DNA of 64,000 bases, from positions 1,482,001 through 1,546,000 of the forward strand of contig CP143548.1 in the NCBI GenBank assembly GCA_037015955.1, given 5' to 3'. The stretch comes from Lachnospiraceae bacterium JLR.KK008. Lineage in GTDB: Bacteria; Bacillota; Clostridia; Lachnospirales; Lachnospiraceae. Within the stretch, counting starts at the first letter, position 1; each line of letters starts with the position of its first letter. Both the position numbers and the translations under genes were made by a program. Of the stretch, positions 25,252-33,555 are shown piece after piece. The notes below the pieces were generated by a model. That model searched no databases, was not told the origin of the DNA, and saw nothing but the letters and a program-made list of their open reading frames with translations.

Positions 25252-25278
25252 AATCCGTAACGGAAGGAGGAAAGCTGA

Positions 25279-25491
25279 ATGGGAAAAGTGTTATCGCCTT
25301 GGTGTAAGCAGGCAAAGATAGCGATGATCGAACTGGATATGACGGTTGTGGAGTTGGCTGAAAAAATCGGTAAATCCAGGGAATACACTTCCGCCGTAGT
25401 CAATGGTCGAATTTACGCCGAGCCGGTGGTAAAAGCAATCAGTGATGTGCTTAATATCCCGGAAACTGCCTGCTCGTTAAATGGTAATTAG
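25279..25491 (+). CDS. Cro-like HTH regulator
   Basis: A 70-residue single-domain HTH protein. The motif lies at about residues 20-45 (TVVELAEKIGKSREYTSAV). It is the first gene after PR, behind GGAAGGAGG, the usual position of a Cro-type antagonist. Size and position support the call; there is no direct evidence of its operator, though the second palindrome class next to it is a candidate. Confidence 0.75.
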   Translation: MGKVLSPWCKQAKIAMIELDMTVVELAEKIGKSREYTSAVVNGRIYAEPVVKAISDVLNIPETACSLNGN

Positions 25492-25519
25492 ATTATAGCA
25501 AGAAAGGCTGGTGACGAAC

Positions 25520-26011
25520 ATGGGAAAAGACTCCGCGAAAGGCAATGATAATGTGTACTTTCGGGCGAGGAAAGAGGCTGCAATATACAATGAGAGGCTA
25601 TTCAGTAGGGAAGGAGCCGCAGAGCTGCTTGGAATTTCCGTTTCCACCCTGGCTGATTACGAGTTGGGGAATACGAAGGTAGTTCCAGTAGATAAAGTGG
25701 TCTTGATGGCTGATCTGTATAACTGTCCGGAATTGAAGTATGGATACTGCAAGCATGAATGCCCGATTGGGAAGCAGATGCCACTCGCAACTGAGGCGAA
25801 AGGCATTGAAGGAATTGCATTGCGGATGATACAGAAGTTCGATCCCGAAGGACTGAGCGAAATGAAGAACAGCCTGGTGGATATTGCCGCCGATGGAATT
25901 ATCAGCGATGACGAGAAGCCGAAGCTGGAAGCTATTCTCCGTAAGCTGGATGATATGGCAGTTGTCATCAATGAGATGAAGCTCGTTGGCGAGAAAGCAT
26001 TAAAAGGATAG
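25520..26011 (+). CDS. HTH_XRE regulator with C-terminal helical domain
   Basis: A 163-residue protein. The HTH spans about residues 20-50 (SREGAAELLGISVSTLADYE) and is followed by a Cys-rich turn CPELKYGYCKHECPIG and a long helical tail with an acidic loop. It is common in clostridial phages as second early regulator. Start ATG 25520 is preferred to GTG 25511 because GGTGA lies five bases upstream. Its target is unknown. Confidence 0.75.
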   Translation: MGKDSAKGNDNVYFRARKEAAIYNERLFSREGAAELLGISVSTLADYELGNTKVVPVDKVVLMADLYNCPELKYGYCKHECPIGKQMPLATEAKGIEGIALRMIQKFDPEGLSEMKNSLVDIAADGIISDDEKPKLEAILRKLDDMAVVINEMKLVGEKALKG

Positions 26012-26020
26012 GTGTTATCA

Positions 26021-26197
26021 ATGGATGCTGCCAAAATGAAAGAAATTCTGAAAACCGAATATGGAATATGCGATGAAGCAGAGTTCAATGCGGCAGTGTC
26101 TAAGTCAGCCGGTATCAACCTGGGGATATTCACCATGCCGCTAACCGAAAGGAGTGTCAGATGTGAACAGACGAACAAAAAAGTGGCTACGGCGTAA
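26021..26197 (+). CDS. Small phage protein, unknown
   Basis: A 58-residue protein starting at ATG 26021 behind AAAGGATAGG. Its first 45 residues look helical (KMKEILKTEYGICDEAEFNAAV). The 3' end overlaps the following hydrolase gene by 35 bp. I do not recognise it; an excisionase-like or antirepressor role would be a guess. Confidence 0.55.
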   Translation: MDAAKMKEILKTEYGICDEAEFNAAVSKSAGINLGIFTMPLTERSVRCEQTNKKVATA

Positions 26198-26792
26198 TGC
26201 CAAGATACTCGCCGTATGTGGAGGAGTAGTATACCTCACAGCCGGCGTTGCTAAGTTGGCAGCGGAGCCGCAGGAGTCGGAGGTTCCTAGAATGGTGTTT
26301 GCACAGATACCGGAAGAAACCGTTGTACCGACAGAAACACCGGAAGTTCCGGAAGAAACAGCAGAGCCGGTAGAAGCTGGATGCCATACGATTGTGATGT
26401 CGAGAGATTGGGATGCCGATGACTCATACCGCCTTGCTAAATTGGCTATGGCTGAAGCGGAAGGCGAAGATACTGAAGGAAAAGCACTTGTGGTTATGGT
26501 AGTTCTGAACCGGGTGTGGAGCGATGATTTCCCCGGAACGATTGAGGAAGTCATCATGGAAGAACATGGCGGAGTCCACCAGTTCAGTGTCACGCAGAAA
26601 GAAGGAAGATGGTGGAAAGTAGAGCCGGATGCCGATTGCTATGAAGCAGTCGAGATGGTGATGACCGGATGGGATGAAAGCCAGGGAGCGTTGTACTTTG
26701 AAAGCAGGAGCGACTCTGTATGGCATCAAAAGAACCTGGACTTCCTATTTCAGCATGGCAGCCACTTTTTCTACAAGGATAAGGAGGAGTAG
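26163..26792 (+). CDS. Phage-encoded SleB-like cell wall hydrolase
   Basis: A 209-residue protein starting at GTG 26163, eight bases after AAAGGAG. A basic N-terminus and hydrophobic segment (about 14-30) suggest export or anchoring, followed by a Pro/Glu-rich linker of ~35 residues and a Hydrolase_2 domain (KLAMAEAEGEDTEGKALVV, VLNRVWSDDFP, QGALYFESR, FLFQHGSHFF). The domain layout parallels the host protein at 1419-2036. Its place in the early operon, far from lysis genes, argues against a simple endolysin; modification of the infected cell's wall or sporulation interference are possibilities. Confidence 0.8.
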   Translation: MNRRTKKWLRRNAKILAVCGGVVYLTAGVAKLAAEPQESEVPRMVFAQIPEETVVPTETPEVPEETAEPVEAGCHTIVMSRDWDADDSYRLAKLAMAEAEGEDTEGKALVVMVVLNRVWSDDFPGTIEEVIMEEHGGVHQFSVTQKEGRWWKVEPDADCYEAVEMVMTGWDESQGALYFESRSDSVWHQKNLDFLFQHGSHFFYKDKEE

Positions 26793-26795
26793 GCA

Positions 26796-27056
26796 ATGAA
26801 AAAGATGGAGAAGTACATCGTCCGGAATTGGATATGGCTTGTGACTGGATTGATCCTCACTCGGAAGGCTGTTGAGTTTGCCTATGCTGAGAGAGGATGT
26901 GTAGCTTTTGGAGGAGAATGGCTTGTATTGCCGGTAATGATGATGCTGGTCCACATAGTAAGAGATGTGAGAAGCAGCCTTTTCGCAACATTTGGGGAGG
27001 AGGTCGATGCTGGTGACAGAAGAACTTCAAGGCATCATCGCAGAATGGCGAAATAA
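26796..27056 (+). CDS. Small membrane protein
   Basis: An 86-residue protein with two hydrophobic stretches (about 10-24 and 42-56), the first after a basic KKMEKYIVRN start. It follows the SleB-like gene by three bases with GGAGGAG upstream and overlaps the next gene by 50 bp. With the hydrolase it may form a wall/membrane unit, but no family is recognised. Confidence 0.6.
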   Translation: MKKMEKYIVRNWIWLVTGLILTRKAVEFAYAERGCVAFGGEWLVLPVMMMLVHIVRDVRSSLFATFGEEVDAGDRRTSRHHRRMAK

Positions 27057-27276
27057 GGACGTTCCCATATCAGACGAGGAGGCAGAGTACATCTTGTGGT
27101 ATTGCAACCGGAAGATGGATGTTTGCAAGACAGAGAACCGGAAGGAGTATCTGCCGCTTTTGTATGCGGATGAAGTCAAGAATTATCTTTTCCGGAGGGC
27201 AGTTAATGCAACAACGATGCTCCGGAAGCTGGAGAAAGAATTGAAGGAGGAAGGCAAATGTGCAGTATGTGTCTGA
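27007..27276 (+). CDS. Small helical phage protein, unknown
   Basis: An 89-residue charged, probably all-helical protein ending in GKCAVCV. Start ATG 27007 is chosen by the GGGGAGGAGG just upstream; the gene overlaps neighbours on both sides, typical of a tightly packed early operon. Function unknown. Confidence 0.6.
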   Translation: MLVTEELQGIIAEWRNKDVPISDEEAEYILWYCNRKMDVCKTENRKEYLPLLYADEVKNYLFRRAVNATTMLRKLEKELKEEGKCAVCV

Positions 27277-27488
27277 GTTCACCTTGCCATCCGAGATGTC
27301 CGAACGCTCTGGAACCGGTGGCGATTTTTATGTGTTGCAAATGCGGAGAAGGAGTTTTCGAGGGTGATAAGTACCTCGATACTTCAGAAGGGCAGATTTG
27401 CGAGGACTGCCTGGATGATATGACAGCCGATGAATGGCTGGAATTGTTTGGAGAAAGCCTCGCAATAGCAGAAAAGGAGGAAATGTAG
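27258..27488 (+). CDS. Small zinc-ribbon-like phage protein
   Basis: A 76-residue protein rich in cysteine: CSMC and CHPRC near the start, then CCKC (about 27) and CEDC (about 48). The CxxC pairs about 20 residues apart suggest a zinc ribbon or treble clef, followed by an acidic helical tail. It lies immediately before recT and may bind DNA or a partner protein. Confidence 0.65.
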   Translation: MCSMCLSSPCHPRCPNALEPVAIFMCCKCGEGVFEGDKYLDTSEGQICEDCLDDMTADEWLELFGESLAIAEKEEM

Positions 27489-28415
27489 ATGGCTGAGAAT
27501 AAGCAGGCACCGGCGGCGCCGCAGCCTAAGAAGGTTCCGGTCGTGAACCAAGTCAAGAGCATCCTGGGAGAGGAGAATGTCAAGAAAAGGTTCCAGGAGG
27601 TGTTGGGGAAGAAAGCCCCTCAGTTTATGGCATCAATCGTCAATGTAGTAAGTGCCACACCTGCATTGAAGAAGTGTGAGCCGAACTCTATTATTGCGGC
27701 GGCGTTTGTTGCTTCATCATTTGATCTGCCGATTGACAGTAACCTGGGATTTGCTGCGCTGGTTCCGTATGATAAGAGCTTCAGAAACCCGGCTACTGGA
27801 GAATGGGATAAAGTGAAACTGGCACAGTTTCAAATGATGTATAAAGGTTTTATCCAGCTGGCAATCAGAACTGGCGAATACGAGAAGATGAACTGTTCTG
27901 CGGTGTACCAAGACGAAATCGTAGATTACAACCCTATCACCGGGGAGTGCCAGTTTGTTACAGAGTTTAGCGCCTGCGAGCAAAGGAACAATGGAGAAAC
28001 GGATAAGATTGTCGGATATTACGCATGGTTCCGGCTGAAGTCCGGCTTCACTAAGGAACTGTATATGAGCAAGAATGAGGTTCTCAATCATGCGAAGAAA
28101 TACAGCCAGTCATACAGATATGATCTGAATGACAATAAGAATAGCAGCAAGTGGTCTACTGATTTCGATGCGATGGCATTAAAAACAGTGATTAAGCTGC
28201 TGTTAAGCAAGTGGGGCATCCTCTCCATAGAGATGCAGAAAGCAATCCAGGACGATCAGAAGACGTTCGATGAAGACGGAAACGAGAGTTATGGAGATAA
28301 TGAACCGGATTTGGATGACGAGCCGGACCCGTTCGTAACGCCTGCACTGGAGGATAACCAGGGAGCGGCGGAAACACCGGCAGATGAAGTAGAGGAAATA
28401 GATATTACCCAGTAA
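27489..28415 (+). CDS. recT: RecT single-strand annealing protein
   Basis: A 308-residue recombinase that anneals complementary single strands in phage replication and recombination. Family blocks include KKRFQEVLGKKAPQFMASI, the AAFVASSFDLPIDSNLGFA stretch near residue 70, LAQFQMMYKGFIQLAIRTG near 115 and the KLLLSKWGILSIEM block near 235, followed by an acidic C-terminal tail (EDGNESYGDNEPDLDDEPD) of the kind that contacts SSB. The gene pairs with the RecE-like nuclease 16 bp downstream. Confidence 0.92.
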   Translation: MAENKQAPAAPQPKKVPVVNQVKSILGEENVKKRFQEVLGKKAPQFMASIVNVVSATPALKKCEPNSIIAAAFVASSFDLPIDSNLGFAALVPYDKSFRNPATGEWDKVKLAQFQMMYKGFIQLAIRTGEYEKMNCSAVYQDEIVDYNPITGECQFVTEFSACEQRNNGETDKIVGYYAWFRLKSGFTKELYMSKNEVLNHAKKYSQSYRYDLNDNKNSSKWSTDFDAMALKTVIKLLLSKWGILSIEMQKAIQDDQKTFDEDGNESYGDNEPDLDDEPDPFVTPALEDNQGAAETPADEVEEIDITQ

Positions 28416-28431
28416 AGGAGGAATATGACAC

Positions 28432-29229
28432 ATGGAGTTGTCGGCAGAGAATTATTATAGCCAGGAAGCGAACCTGGAGTATATGTCTGTCAGCCAGTTC
28501 AAGGACTTCGCCGGAACGTATGGGAAGATGCAGTGCGAGTTCTATGGAATGGAAAAGCTGGCTGGAAGATGGGAAGACGAAGAAACCACCGCATTGCTGG
28601 TTGGAAGTTATGTAGATGCTTATTTTGAAGGAAGCCTGGAGAAGTTTAAGAAGGAGCATCCTGCATTATTCAAGAAGGATGGCGGTCTGAAAGCTGATTA
28701 CGTCAAGGCAGATGAAATCATTGCCCGGATAGAGCGAGATGAATATTTCATGCGGTGTATGTCCGGGCAGAAGCAGGTCATTATGACCGGCGAAATGTTT
28801 GGAACCAAGTGGAAGATAAAGATGGACTCATACCTTCCTGGATCAGCAATAGTCGATTTGAAGGTGATGGCATCCATTACAGACTTGAAGTGGGTGAGAG
28901 ACCTCGGATACCTGGATTTTGTGAGGTATTGGGGATATGACGTACAAGGGGCAGTGTATCAGAAGATTGTTGAACTGAACACTGGAAAGAAACTGCCATT
29001 CTTCATAGCAGCCGCCACCAAAGAGAAAGAGCCGGATATTCGAGTGATTAAGATTGAGCAGAACTATCTCGATGAAGCACTCATTCTGGTGGAGCATAAT
29101 ATCCAGCGCATCCTCAGAGTGAAGAACGGAGAAGAAGCGCCGGATAAATGCGAGCTTTGCGATTGTTGCAGACACAGCCGGGTACTGAAAGGCTATATCT
29201 CCATCAATGATCTGACTGCAAACATCTGA
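28432..29229 (+). CDS. RecE-like PD-(D/E)XK exonuclease
   Basis: A 265-residue nuclease expected to resect double-stranded DNA 5'-3' and feed RecT. It has SVSQFKDFAGTYGKMQCE at the start, the catalytic pattern D...(D/E)xK in KIKMDSYLPGSAIVDLKV (about 125-143), YDVQGAVYQKI with the family Gln and Tyr, and a C-terminal CELCDCC cysteine cluster that could hold an iron-sulfur centre. It resembles the DUF3799/PDDEXK_12 group next to recT in many Firmicute phages. Confidence 0.85.
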   Translation: MELSAENYYSQEANLEYMSVSQFKDFAGTYGKMQCEFYGMEKLAGRWEDEETTALLVGSYVDAYFEGSLEKFKKEHPALFKKDGGLKADYVKADEIIARIERDEYFMRCMSGQKQVIMTGEMFGTKWKIKMDSYLPGSAIVDLKVMASITDLKWVRDLGYLDFVRYWGYDVQGAVYQKIVELNTGKKLPFFIAAATKEKEPDIRVIKIEQNYLDEALILVEHNIQRILRVKNGEEAPDKCELCDCCRHSRVLKGYISINDLTANI

Positions 29230-29263
29230 TGTACGCAATTTAGGATGGAATGGTGGTGATAAG

Positions 29264-30073
29264 ATGGCGTGGATAAGCGTACATGAGCAGGTTATTGGAG
29301 GGAAGCTGAGAAATCTGGCAAAGGAAATCGGCTGTTCGCAGAATGAGGCGTTGGGTATTTTGATACGGCTATGGCTGTGGGCGATTAACAATGCCGGGAA
29401 GGATGGCTGCATTGTCGGGGCAGACAAAGATGATGTGGCAGAAATCCTTAATATCGGCATCGACAGAAGATACAGTGCTGATGACGTTGTTGATGCCTTA
29501 ATCGCTACAAATTGGATTGATATGGAGAACGGCTTGTATATCCATGATTGGGAAGAATGGCAGGAGCAATGGTACAAGGCAATCGAGGTCAGAGAAAGGG
29601 ATGCGGCCAGGAAAAGGGAAGAAAGGAAGCGGAAGCGGATGACTAAGCAGATGGCAGAGCAAAGTGTTCCACCAGCAGAACCGCCGCCAGCGGAAGATAT
29701 GGAGCATGATTTACCGACTCCGCACCTTAATATTCCACTTGAAGAAGCACCAAAACAGAAACCAGCAGAATACTCAAAAGACTTTGAAGCATTTTGGGAA
29801 GTATACCCAAGAAAAGTCGGGAAGGGAGAGGCTTATAAGAAATATAAGGCAAGGTTGAATGACGGATGGAGTGAAGCAGAACTGTTAGAAGCTGCCAAGA
29901 ATTATGCCGGAAGAGTTGCCAGGGAAAGGACAGAGCAGAAGTATATCAAACACGCAAAGACATTTCTGTCGGAGAATACTCCGTTTACAGATTTCCTTCC
30001 GAAAGACAGAGGCATAGGGCAGAAGGCATCAGCGGATGACGGTGATGATCCATACGCAGAATGGAGGAATTAG
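29264..30073 (+). CDS. Phage replication initiator (replisome organizer type)
   Basis: A 269-residue protein with an N-terminal winged-helix-like domain (WISVHEQVIGGKLRNLAKEI; LGILIRLWLWAINNA), a basic coiled segment (RERDAARKREERKRKR), a Pro/Glu-rich linker, and a C-terminal FWEVYPRKVGKGEAYKKY module common in phage replication proteins. It probably binds the phage origin and recruits the DnaC-like loader encoded directly downstream with no gap. The origin may lie within or near this gene; I saw no clear iterons. Confidence 0.75.
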   Translation: MAWISVHEQVIGGKLRNLAKEIGCSQNEALGILIRLWLWAINNAGKDGCIVGADKDDVAEILNIGIDRRYSADDVVDALIATNWIDMENGLYIHDWEEWQEQWYKAIEVRERDAARKREERKRKRMTKQMAEQSVPPAEPPPAEDMEHDLPTPHLNIPLEEAPKQKPAEYSKDFEAFWEVYPRKVGKGEAYKKYKARLNDGWSEAELLEAAKNYAGRVARERTEQKYIKHAKTFLSENTPFTDFLPKDRGIGQKASADDGDDPYAEWRN

Positions 30074-30880
30074 ATGGAGACAAATGAGGTTGTTGGAGAA
30101 GTAAGTCTCTGCAAAGTCTGCGGTGAACGCACTGAAAGAGAGATAGACTTTCCGATTATGGATGGGAAAGGCGGCACCAGGAAAATGAAGGTGCATTGTA
30201 TGTGCCGGTGCGAAAGAGAGCGGAAGGAGGCGGAAGACCGAAGGCTTGCGTATGAGGAAGAACAGCGGCAGATTGATAATCTGAAACAGCTGAGCCTCAT
30301 TGATGCAAAGTCCAGGAATGTACGCTTCTCAACATACCAGGTGAATGAGGAAAATGCGAAGGTGTTCGGGATTGCGAAGCGGTATGTGGAGAATTTTCCG
30401 GAAATGTATAGCCAGAACCAGGGAATGTTGTTTTGGGGCGATGTCGGAACCGGGAAAAGCTACACAGCCGCCGCCATAGCGAATGAGCTGATGGAAAGGC
30501 TACATCCGGTGATTATGACATCCTTCGTGAAGCTGTTGCAGGATATGCAAGGTTTTGACAATGACGATGGTGCGTACATGAACCGTCTGAATAGGGCAAA
30601 GCTGCTGATTATTGATGATCTTGGAGCTGAAAGGGGAACCGACTTCGCATTGGAAAAGGTGTATGACATTATCGACAGTAGATACCGAAGCGGAAAGCCG
30701 GCAATCTTCACTACGAATTTGACAATGGGGCAGATGAAGGAGTGTACCGACATCCGCTATAACCGTATCTATGACAGAATTTTTGAGATGTGCTATCCGG
30801 TCAAGTTCAGTGGATTGTCCTGGAGGAAGCGTGAGGCGGCAGGACGGTATGCCAGCATGAAGAAGATACTGGAGGGTTGA
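30074..30880 (+). CDS. dnaC: DnaC-like helicase loader ATPase
   Basis: A 268-residue AAA+ protein loading the host replicative helicase. N-terminal cysteines (CKVCGER, CMCRC) suggest a zinc site, followed by a helical segment and the ATPase: Walker A GDVGTGKS (about 122-129), Walker B LLIIDDLGAE (about 176-185), sensor-1 FTTNL and a C-terminal arginine-rich helix (YNRIYDRIFEM). It matches DnaC/DnaI-type loaders in length and order and follows the initiator gene directly. Confidence 0.9.
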   Translation: METNEVVGEVSLCKVCGERTEREIDFPIMDGKGGTRKMKVHCMCRCERERKEAEDRRLAYEEEQRQIDNLKQLSLIDAKSRNVRFSTYQVNEENAKVFGIAKRYVENFPEMYSQNQGMLFWGDVGTGKSYTAAAIANELMERLHPVIMTSFVKLLQDMQGFDNDDGAYMNRLNRAKLLIIDDLGAERGTDFALEKVYDIIDSRYRSGKPAIFTTNLTMGQMKECTDIRYNRIYDRIFEMCYPVKFSGLSWRKREAAGRYASMKKILEG

Positions 30881-30882
30881 TT

Positions 30883-31065
30883 ATGGCAGAGGCAATGGAA
30901 CTGAAGATTTACAGTAAGGAGGACCGGCTGAAAGTGGCAGCGATTTTGATTGACAACGGATATACGGTCAGCCAGGGGAAACGGCAGCGAACCCCTACCG
31001 GGAAAACGCTTGACTATTTCCTCAAAGTGACAGAGGACGGTGATAATGCAGATACGTCCAAATAG
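30883..31065 (+). CDS. Small phage protein, unknown
   Basis: A 60-residue protein from ATG 30883, overlapping nothing but only two bases after dnaC. The sequence LKIYSKEDRLKVAAILIDNGYTV looks like a small alpha/beta fold and recurs in phage replication operons before rusA. No function can be assigned. Confidence 0.6.
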   Translation: MAEAMELKIYSKEDRLKVAAILIDNGYTVSQGKRQRTPTGKTLDYFLKVTEDGDNADTSK

Positions 31066-31079
31066 GAGGTGAGTGGTGC

Positions 31080-31526
31080 ATGGCGAAGCAAGTTAGGTTT
31101 ACGGTCTTGGGAGAGCCGAAAGGGAAGGGAAGACCCCGGTTCAGCACTCAGACTGGCAGAGCCTTCACACCGAAGCAGACAGTCAACTATGAGACATTGG
31201 TACATACCGAGTATATGGTTCAGTGCAAAGGCTTCCGGTTCCCGGATGATGCAATGCTGGATATGAGGATACTGGCGTATTACTCCATACCGAAAAGCGG
31301 CAGCAAGAAAGTAAAGGCTCAAAAGCTGGCGAACGTCATCCGTCCGACAAAGAAGCCGGATATGGATAATGTGGTGAAGATGGTGGCGGATGCCCTCAAC
31401 CAGGTGGCGTACAAGGATGATACTCAGATTGTGGATTGCCAGGTCCGGAAGTTCTTTTCAGAGGAGCCGAGGATCGAGGTAATCATCCGGGAGGTAGTTC
31501 CGAAGGAGGTGAAGGAGGAAGCATGA
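31080..31526 (+). CDS. rusA: RusA-type Holliday junction resolvase
   Basis: A 148-residue endonuclease that cuts four-way junctions made in replication/recombination. Seen are GEPKGKGRPRFS at the N-terminus and the acidic catalytic block KPDMDNVVKMVADALNQ followed by YKDDTQIVD (about 95-121). Length and layout are standard for the dimeric RusA family. Its stop overlaps the start of the next small gene (ATGA). Confidence 0.9.
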   Translation: MAKQVRFTVLGEPKGKGRPRFSTQTGRAFTPKQTVNYETLVHTEYMVQCKGFRFPDDAMLDMRILAYYSIPKSGSKKVKAQKLANVIRPTKKPDMDNVVKMVADALNQVAYKDDTQIVDCQVRKFFSEEPRIEVIIREVVPKEVKEEA

Positions 31527-31660
31527 ACATATTTCTTATGGTTGCTGGCGGCATTTTCGGTATCGGAGTGATTGCTGAAAAACATGAAAAGAAGTGTAAG
31601 TGTATGCTGGCAGGATTTACAGTGTGTGTTATCGGGCTGGTTGCCCTGCAAATTTTATGA
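31523..31660 (+). CDS. Very small membrane protein
   Basis: A 45-residue protein with two hydrophobic helices around a basic, Cys-containing loop (EKHEKKCKCM). It starts at ATG 31523, overlapping the rusA stop, behind GAAGGAGG. The frame fits the operon's coupled arrangement. Function unknown. Confidence 0.55.
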   Translation: MNIFLMVAGGIFGIGVIAEKHEKKCKCMLAGFTVCVIGLVALQIL

Positions 31661-31676
31661 TTAGGAGGAAGAAGAC

Positions 31677-32717
31677 ATGGCTGAAGAATTGAGTTTGGTG
31701 ATTGAGAACCCACACGAAGGGGAGTTCCTCAAACACATCGACTGGAACAAAGAGGAGTTTATGGAGTTGGTGGCATCCATAACGGAGCAGTATGAAGGTC
31801 TGACCTATACAGAGGATCAGATGAAGGCGGCGAAGGCGGACAGAGCAAGGCTGAACGCTATGAAGAAGGCAATATCTGACCGCCGTATCCAGGTGAAGAA
31901 GGCTGTCATGGAACCGTACACGAAGTTTGAGGCGGAGGTCTCAGAGGTTACGGCTCTCATTGATAAGCCTATTGCCATGATTGACGGTCAGATAAAGGAG
32001 TATGAGGATCGCACCAAAGAGGAGAAGAAGGCGGCATTGAAGAAGCATTTCGAGGAGATTGCTGCCGACCTGGAAGGCATCCTCACATTCGACAGGGTAT
32101 TCGACCAGAGGTATCTGAATGTGTCTGTCAGTCTGAATAAGGCAAAGGCTGACATCCAGGAGAAGGTTGATCGGGTGCATACGGACCTTAGAAGTCTGGA
32201 AGGTTTCTGTGAGGAGAAGTATCTCACCATAGCGAAGGATGCTTACATCCGGACGCTGAATGTATCGGATGCCCTGGCAGAGGCGAGGCGGTTGCAGGAG
32301 TTTGACCGAAAGGCAGAGGAGGAACGGCTCCGCCGGGAGGAGGAAGCGGAAGAAGCAAGGCTTGCCGCTGAAGCGAAGGCGGCTGCGGCGAAAGCTGCTG
32401 AGACCAAAACAGCCGAAAGCGTTACCGAAACTCCGGAAAATGTAACCAAAGGGGCTGAAAATGTGACCGAACCGGCGAAAAGCGTATCAGAACCTATCGA
32501 AAACGTAACGAAGCAGGCTGAAGTTATTCCTCCTGCCGCCCCGGTAGGACCGTCTATTGATACACCGGATACATCCGCAGGAAGCAAAAAGGCGGTGGAG
32601 GCAGACAGTAAGCCTTGCAAGGCATCTTTCACCGTATACGGTACAAAGGCTCAAATCATGGCACTCAGAGAGTACATGGTTCAGCATAACATCAAATTTG
32701 GAAAGGTGGAAAAGTGA
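31677..32717 (+). CDS. DUF1351 family phage protein
   Basis: A 346-residue, largely coiled-coil protein: the N-terminal ~210 residues (YEGLTYTEDQMKAAKADRA, KAVMEPYTKFEAEVSEV) match the DUF1351 family found beside phage recombination genes. It is followed by an Ala/Glu-rich helix, a degenerate ENVT/KSVSE-like repeat stretch (about 245-280) and a C-terminal ~45-residue FTVYGTKAQIMALREYM domain. The role is unknown; the neighbourhood suggests replication or recombination. Confidence 0.8.
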   Translation: MAEELSLVIENPHEGEFLKHIDWNKEEFMELVASITEQYEGLTYTEDQMKAAKADRARLNAMKKAISDRRIQVKKAVMEPYTKFEAEVSEVTALIDKPIAMIDGQIKEYEDRTKEEKKAALKKHFEEIAADLEGILTFDRVFDQRYLNVSVSLNKAKADIQEKVDRVHTDLRSLEGFCEEKYLTIAKDAYIRTLNVSDALAEARRLQEFDRKAEEERLRREEEAEEARLAAEAKAAAAKAAETKTAESVTETPENVTKGAENVTEPAKSVSEPIENVTKQAEVIPPAAPVGPSIDTPDTSAGSKKAVEADSKPCKASFTVYGTKAQIMALREYMVQHNIKFGKVEK

Positions 32718-32718
32718 T

Positions 32719-33387
32719 ATGGAATGTTATGAGCAGGAGTTGCACATCAATGATGAACTGTTCGCCGGCATGAGAGAAGATGCAGACAGAGTTTTGCAGA
32801 AGCTGCTGAAGAACATGGTCGAGAAGGACAGCCTGGAAGGAAAGGTGACTATCGGAATTGATGTCACGCTCGTCCAGGAGTTCATTCCCAATCGTGATCC
32901 AAACATCGAAGGCGAGACAAGGAGGATTTTGACACCTAAGTTTTCTCATAAAGTCGGCTCTGTGATGCAGATTAAGAATGAGGCGAAGGGTGATCGCAAC
33001 TGCGATGGCACTGAACTGGTATGGGATGAAGAAAGAGGTGAATACGTCCTCAGACCGATTGCCAATACCGAGCAGATGACGATTTTCGATGCCGACTTTC
33101 GCTGCGTCAACGATGAAACCAGTGAAGCAGGCGGAGGAGATGAAGAAGGACAGCCAGCCCTCGAAGGGCGGCGTATTGCAGCTTTACCTGGACCTTCTGA
33201 TACAGAAGGCGATGGAACGGAGGGAGAAGTAGCTGAGGAAGCTCCTGGCGGAGATACGGAAGGCATGGACGGTACTGAAGAAGGGGAGGCAGAAGATATG
33301 TCTGAAGCCTTCGATCCGAGTGAAATGCCTTTTGCAGGCGGCGATGATGATGGATACGGATATGAAGAACCGGGAGAGGAGGAATAA
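32719..33387 (+). CDS. Phage protein with acidic tail, unknown
   Basis: A 222-residue protein. The first ~135 residues form a compact region (LEGKVTIGIDVTLVQEFIPN, VGSVMQIKNEAKGD) and the rest is an extremely acidic, Gly/Glu/Asp-rich tail with repeated DTEG/GTE blocks. The acidic tail resembles DNA-mimic or SSB-like C-termini but the family is not recognised. It starts one base after the DUF1351 stop. Confidence 0.6.
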   Translation: MECYEQELHINDELFAGMREDADRVLQKLLKNMVEKDSLEGKVTIGIDVTLVQEFIPNRDPNIEGETRRILTPKFSHKVGSVMQIKNEAKGDRNCDGTELVWDEERGEYVLRPIANTEQMTIFDADFRCVNDETSEAGGGDEEGQPALEGRRIAALPGPSDTEGDGTEGEVAEEAPGGDTEGMDGTEEGEAEDMSEAFDPSEMPFAGGDDDGYGYEEPGEEE

Positions 33388-33389
33388 GC

Positions 33390-33554
33390 ATGAGTACAAT
33401 GAGAAGCCTGGCAAGGACGGTTGCAAGAAACCAGAGTTACAAGAAAAGCCACACCACCGATATGTTCCAGTATTTCTTCACGAAGCTGTGGAGAGAGAAG
33501 GGGCATCCGGCAAGCGGAATTGACAGACCTACCAAGAATCGGAGGGGGAGATAG
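33390..33554 (+). CDS. Small basic phage protein, unknown
   Basis: A 54-residue protein (ATG 33390, stop 33552-33554), rich in Arg/Lys, with RSLARTVARNQSYKKSHTTD and FFTKLWREKGHP. It starts after GGAGGAATAAGC and ends one base before the next start. Context and ribosome site support it; no function known. Confidence 0.5.
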   Translation: MSTMRSLARTVARNQSYKKSHTTDMFQYFFTKLWREKGHPASGIDRPTKNRRGR

Positions 33555-33555
33555 C

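Noticed and set aside
25121-25321. 66-codon open frame after PR
   Set aside because: It covers the palindromic leader, lacks a ribosome site and overlaps the Cro-like gene in another frame.
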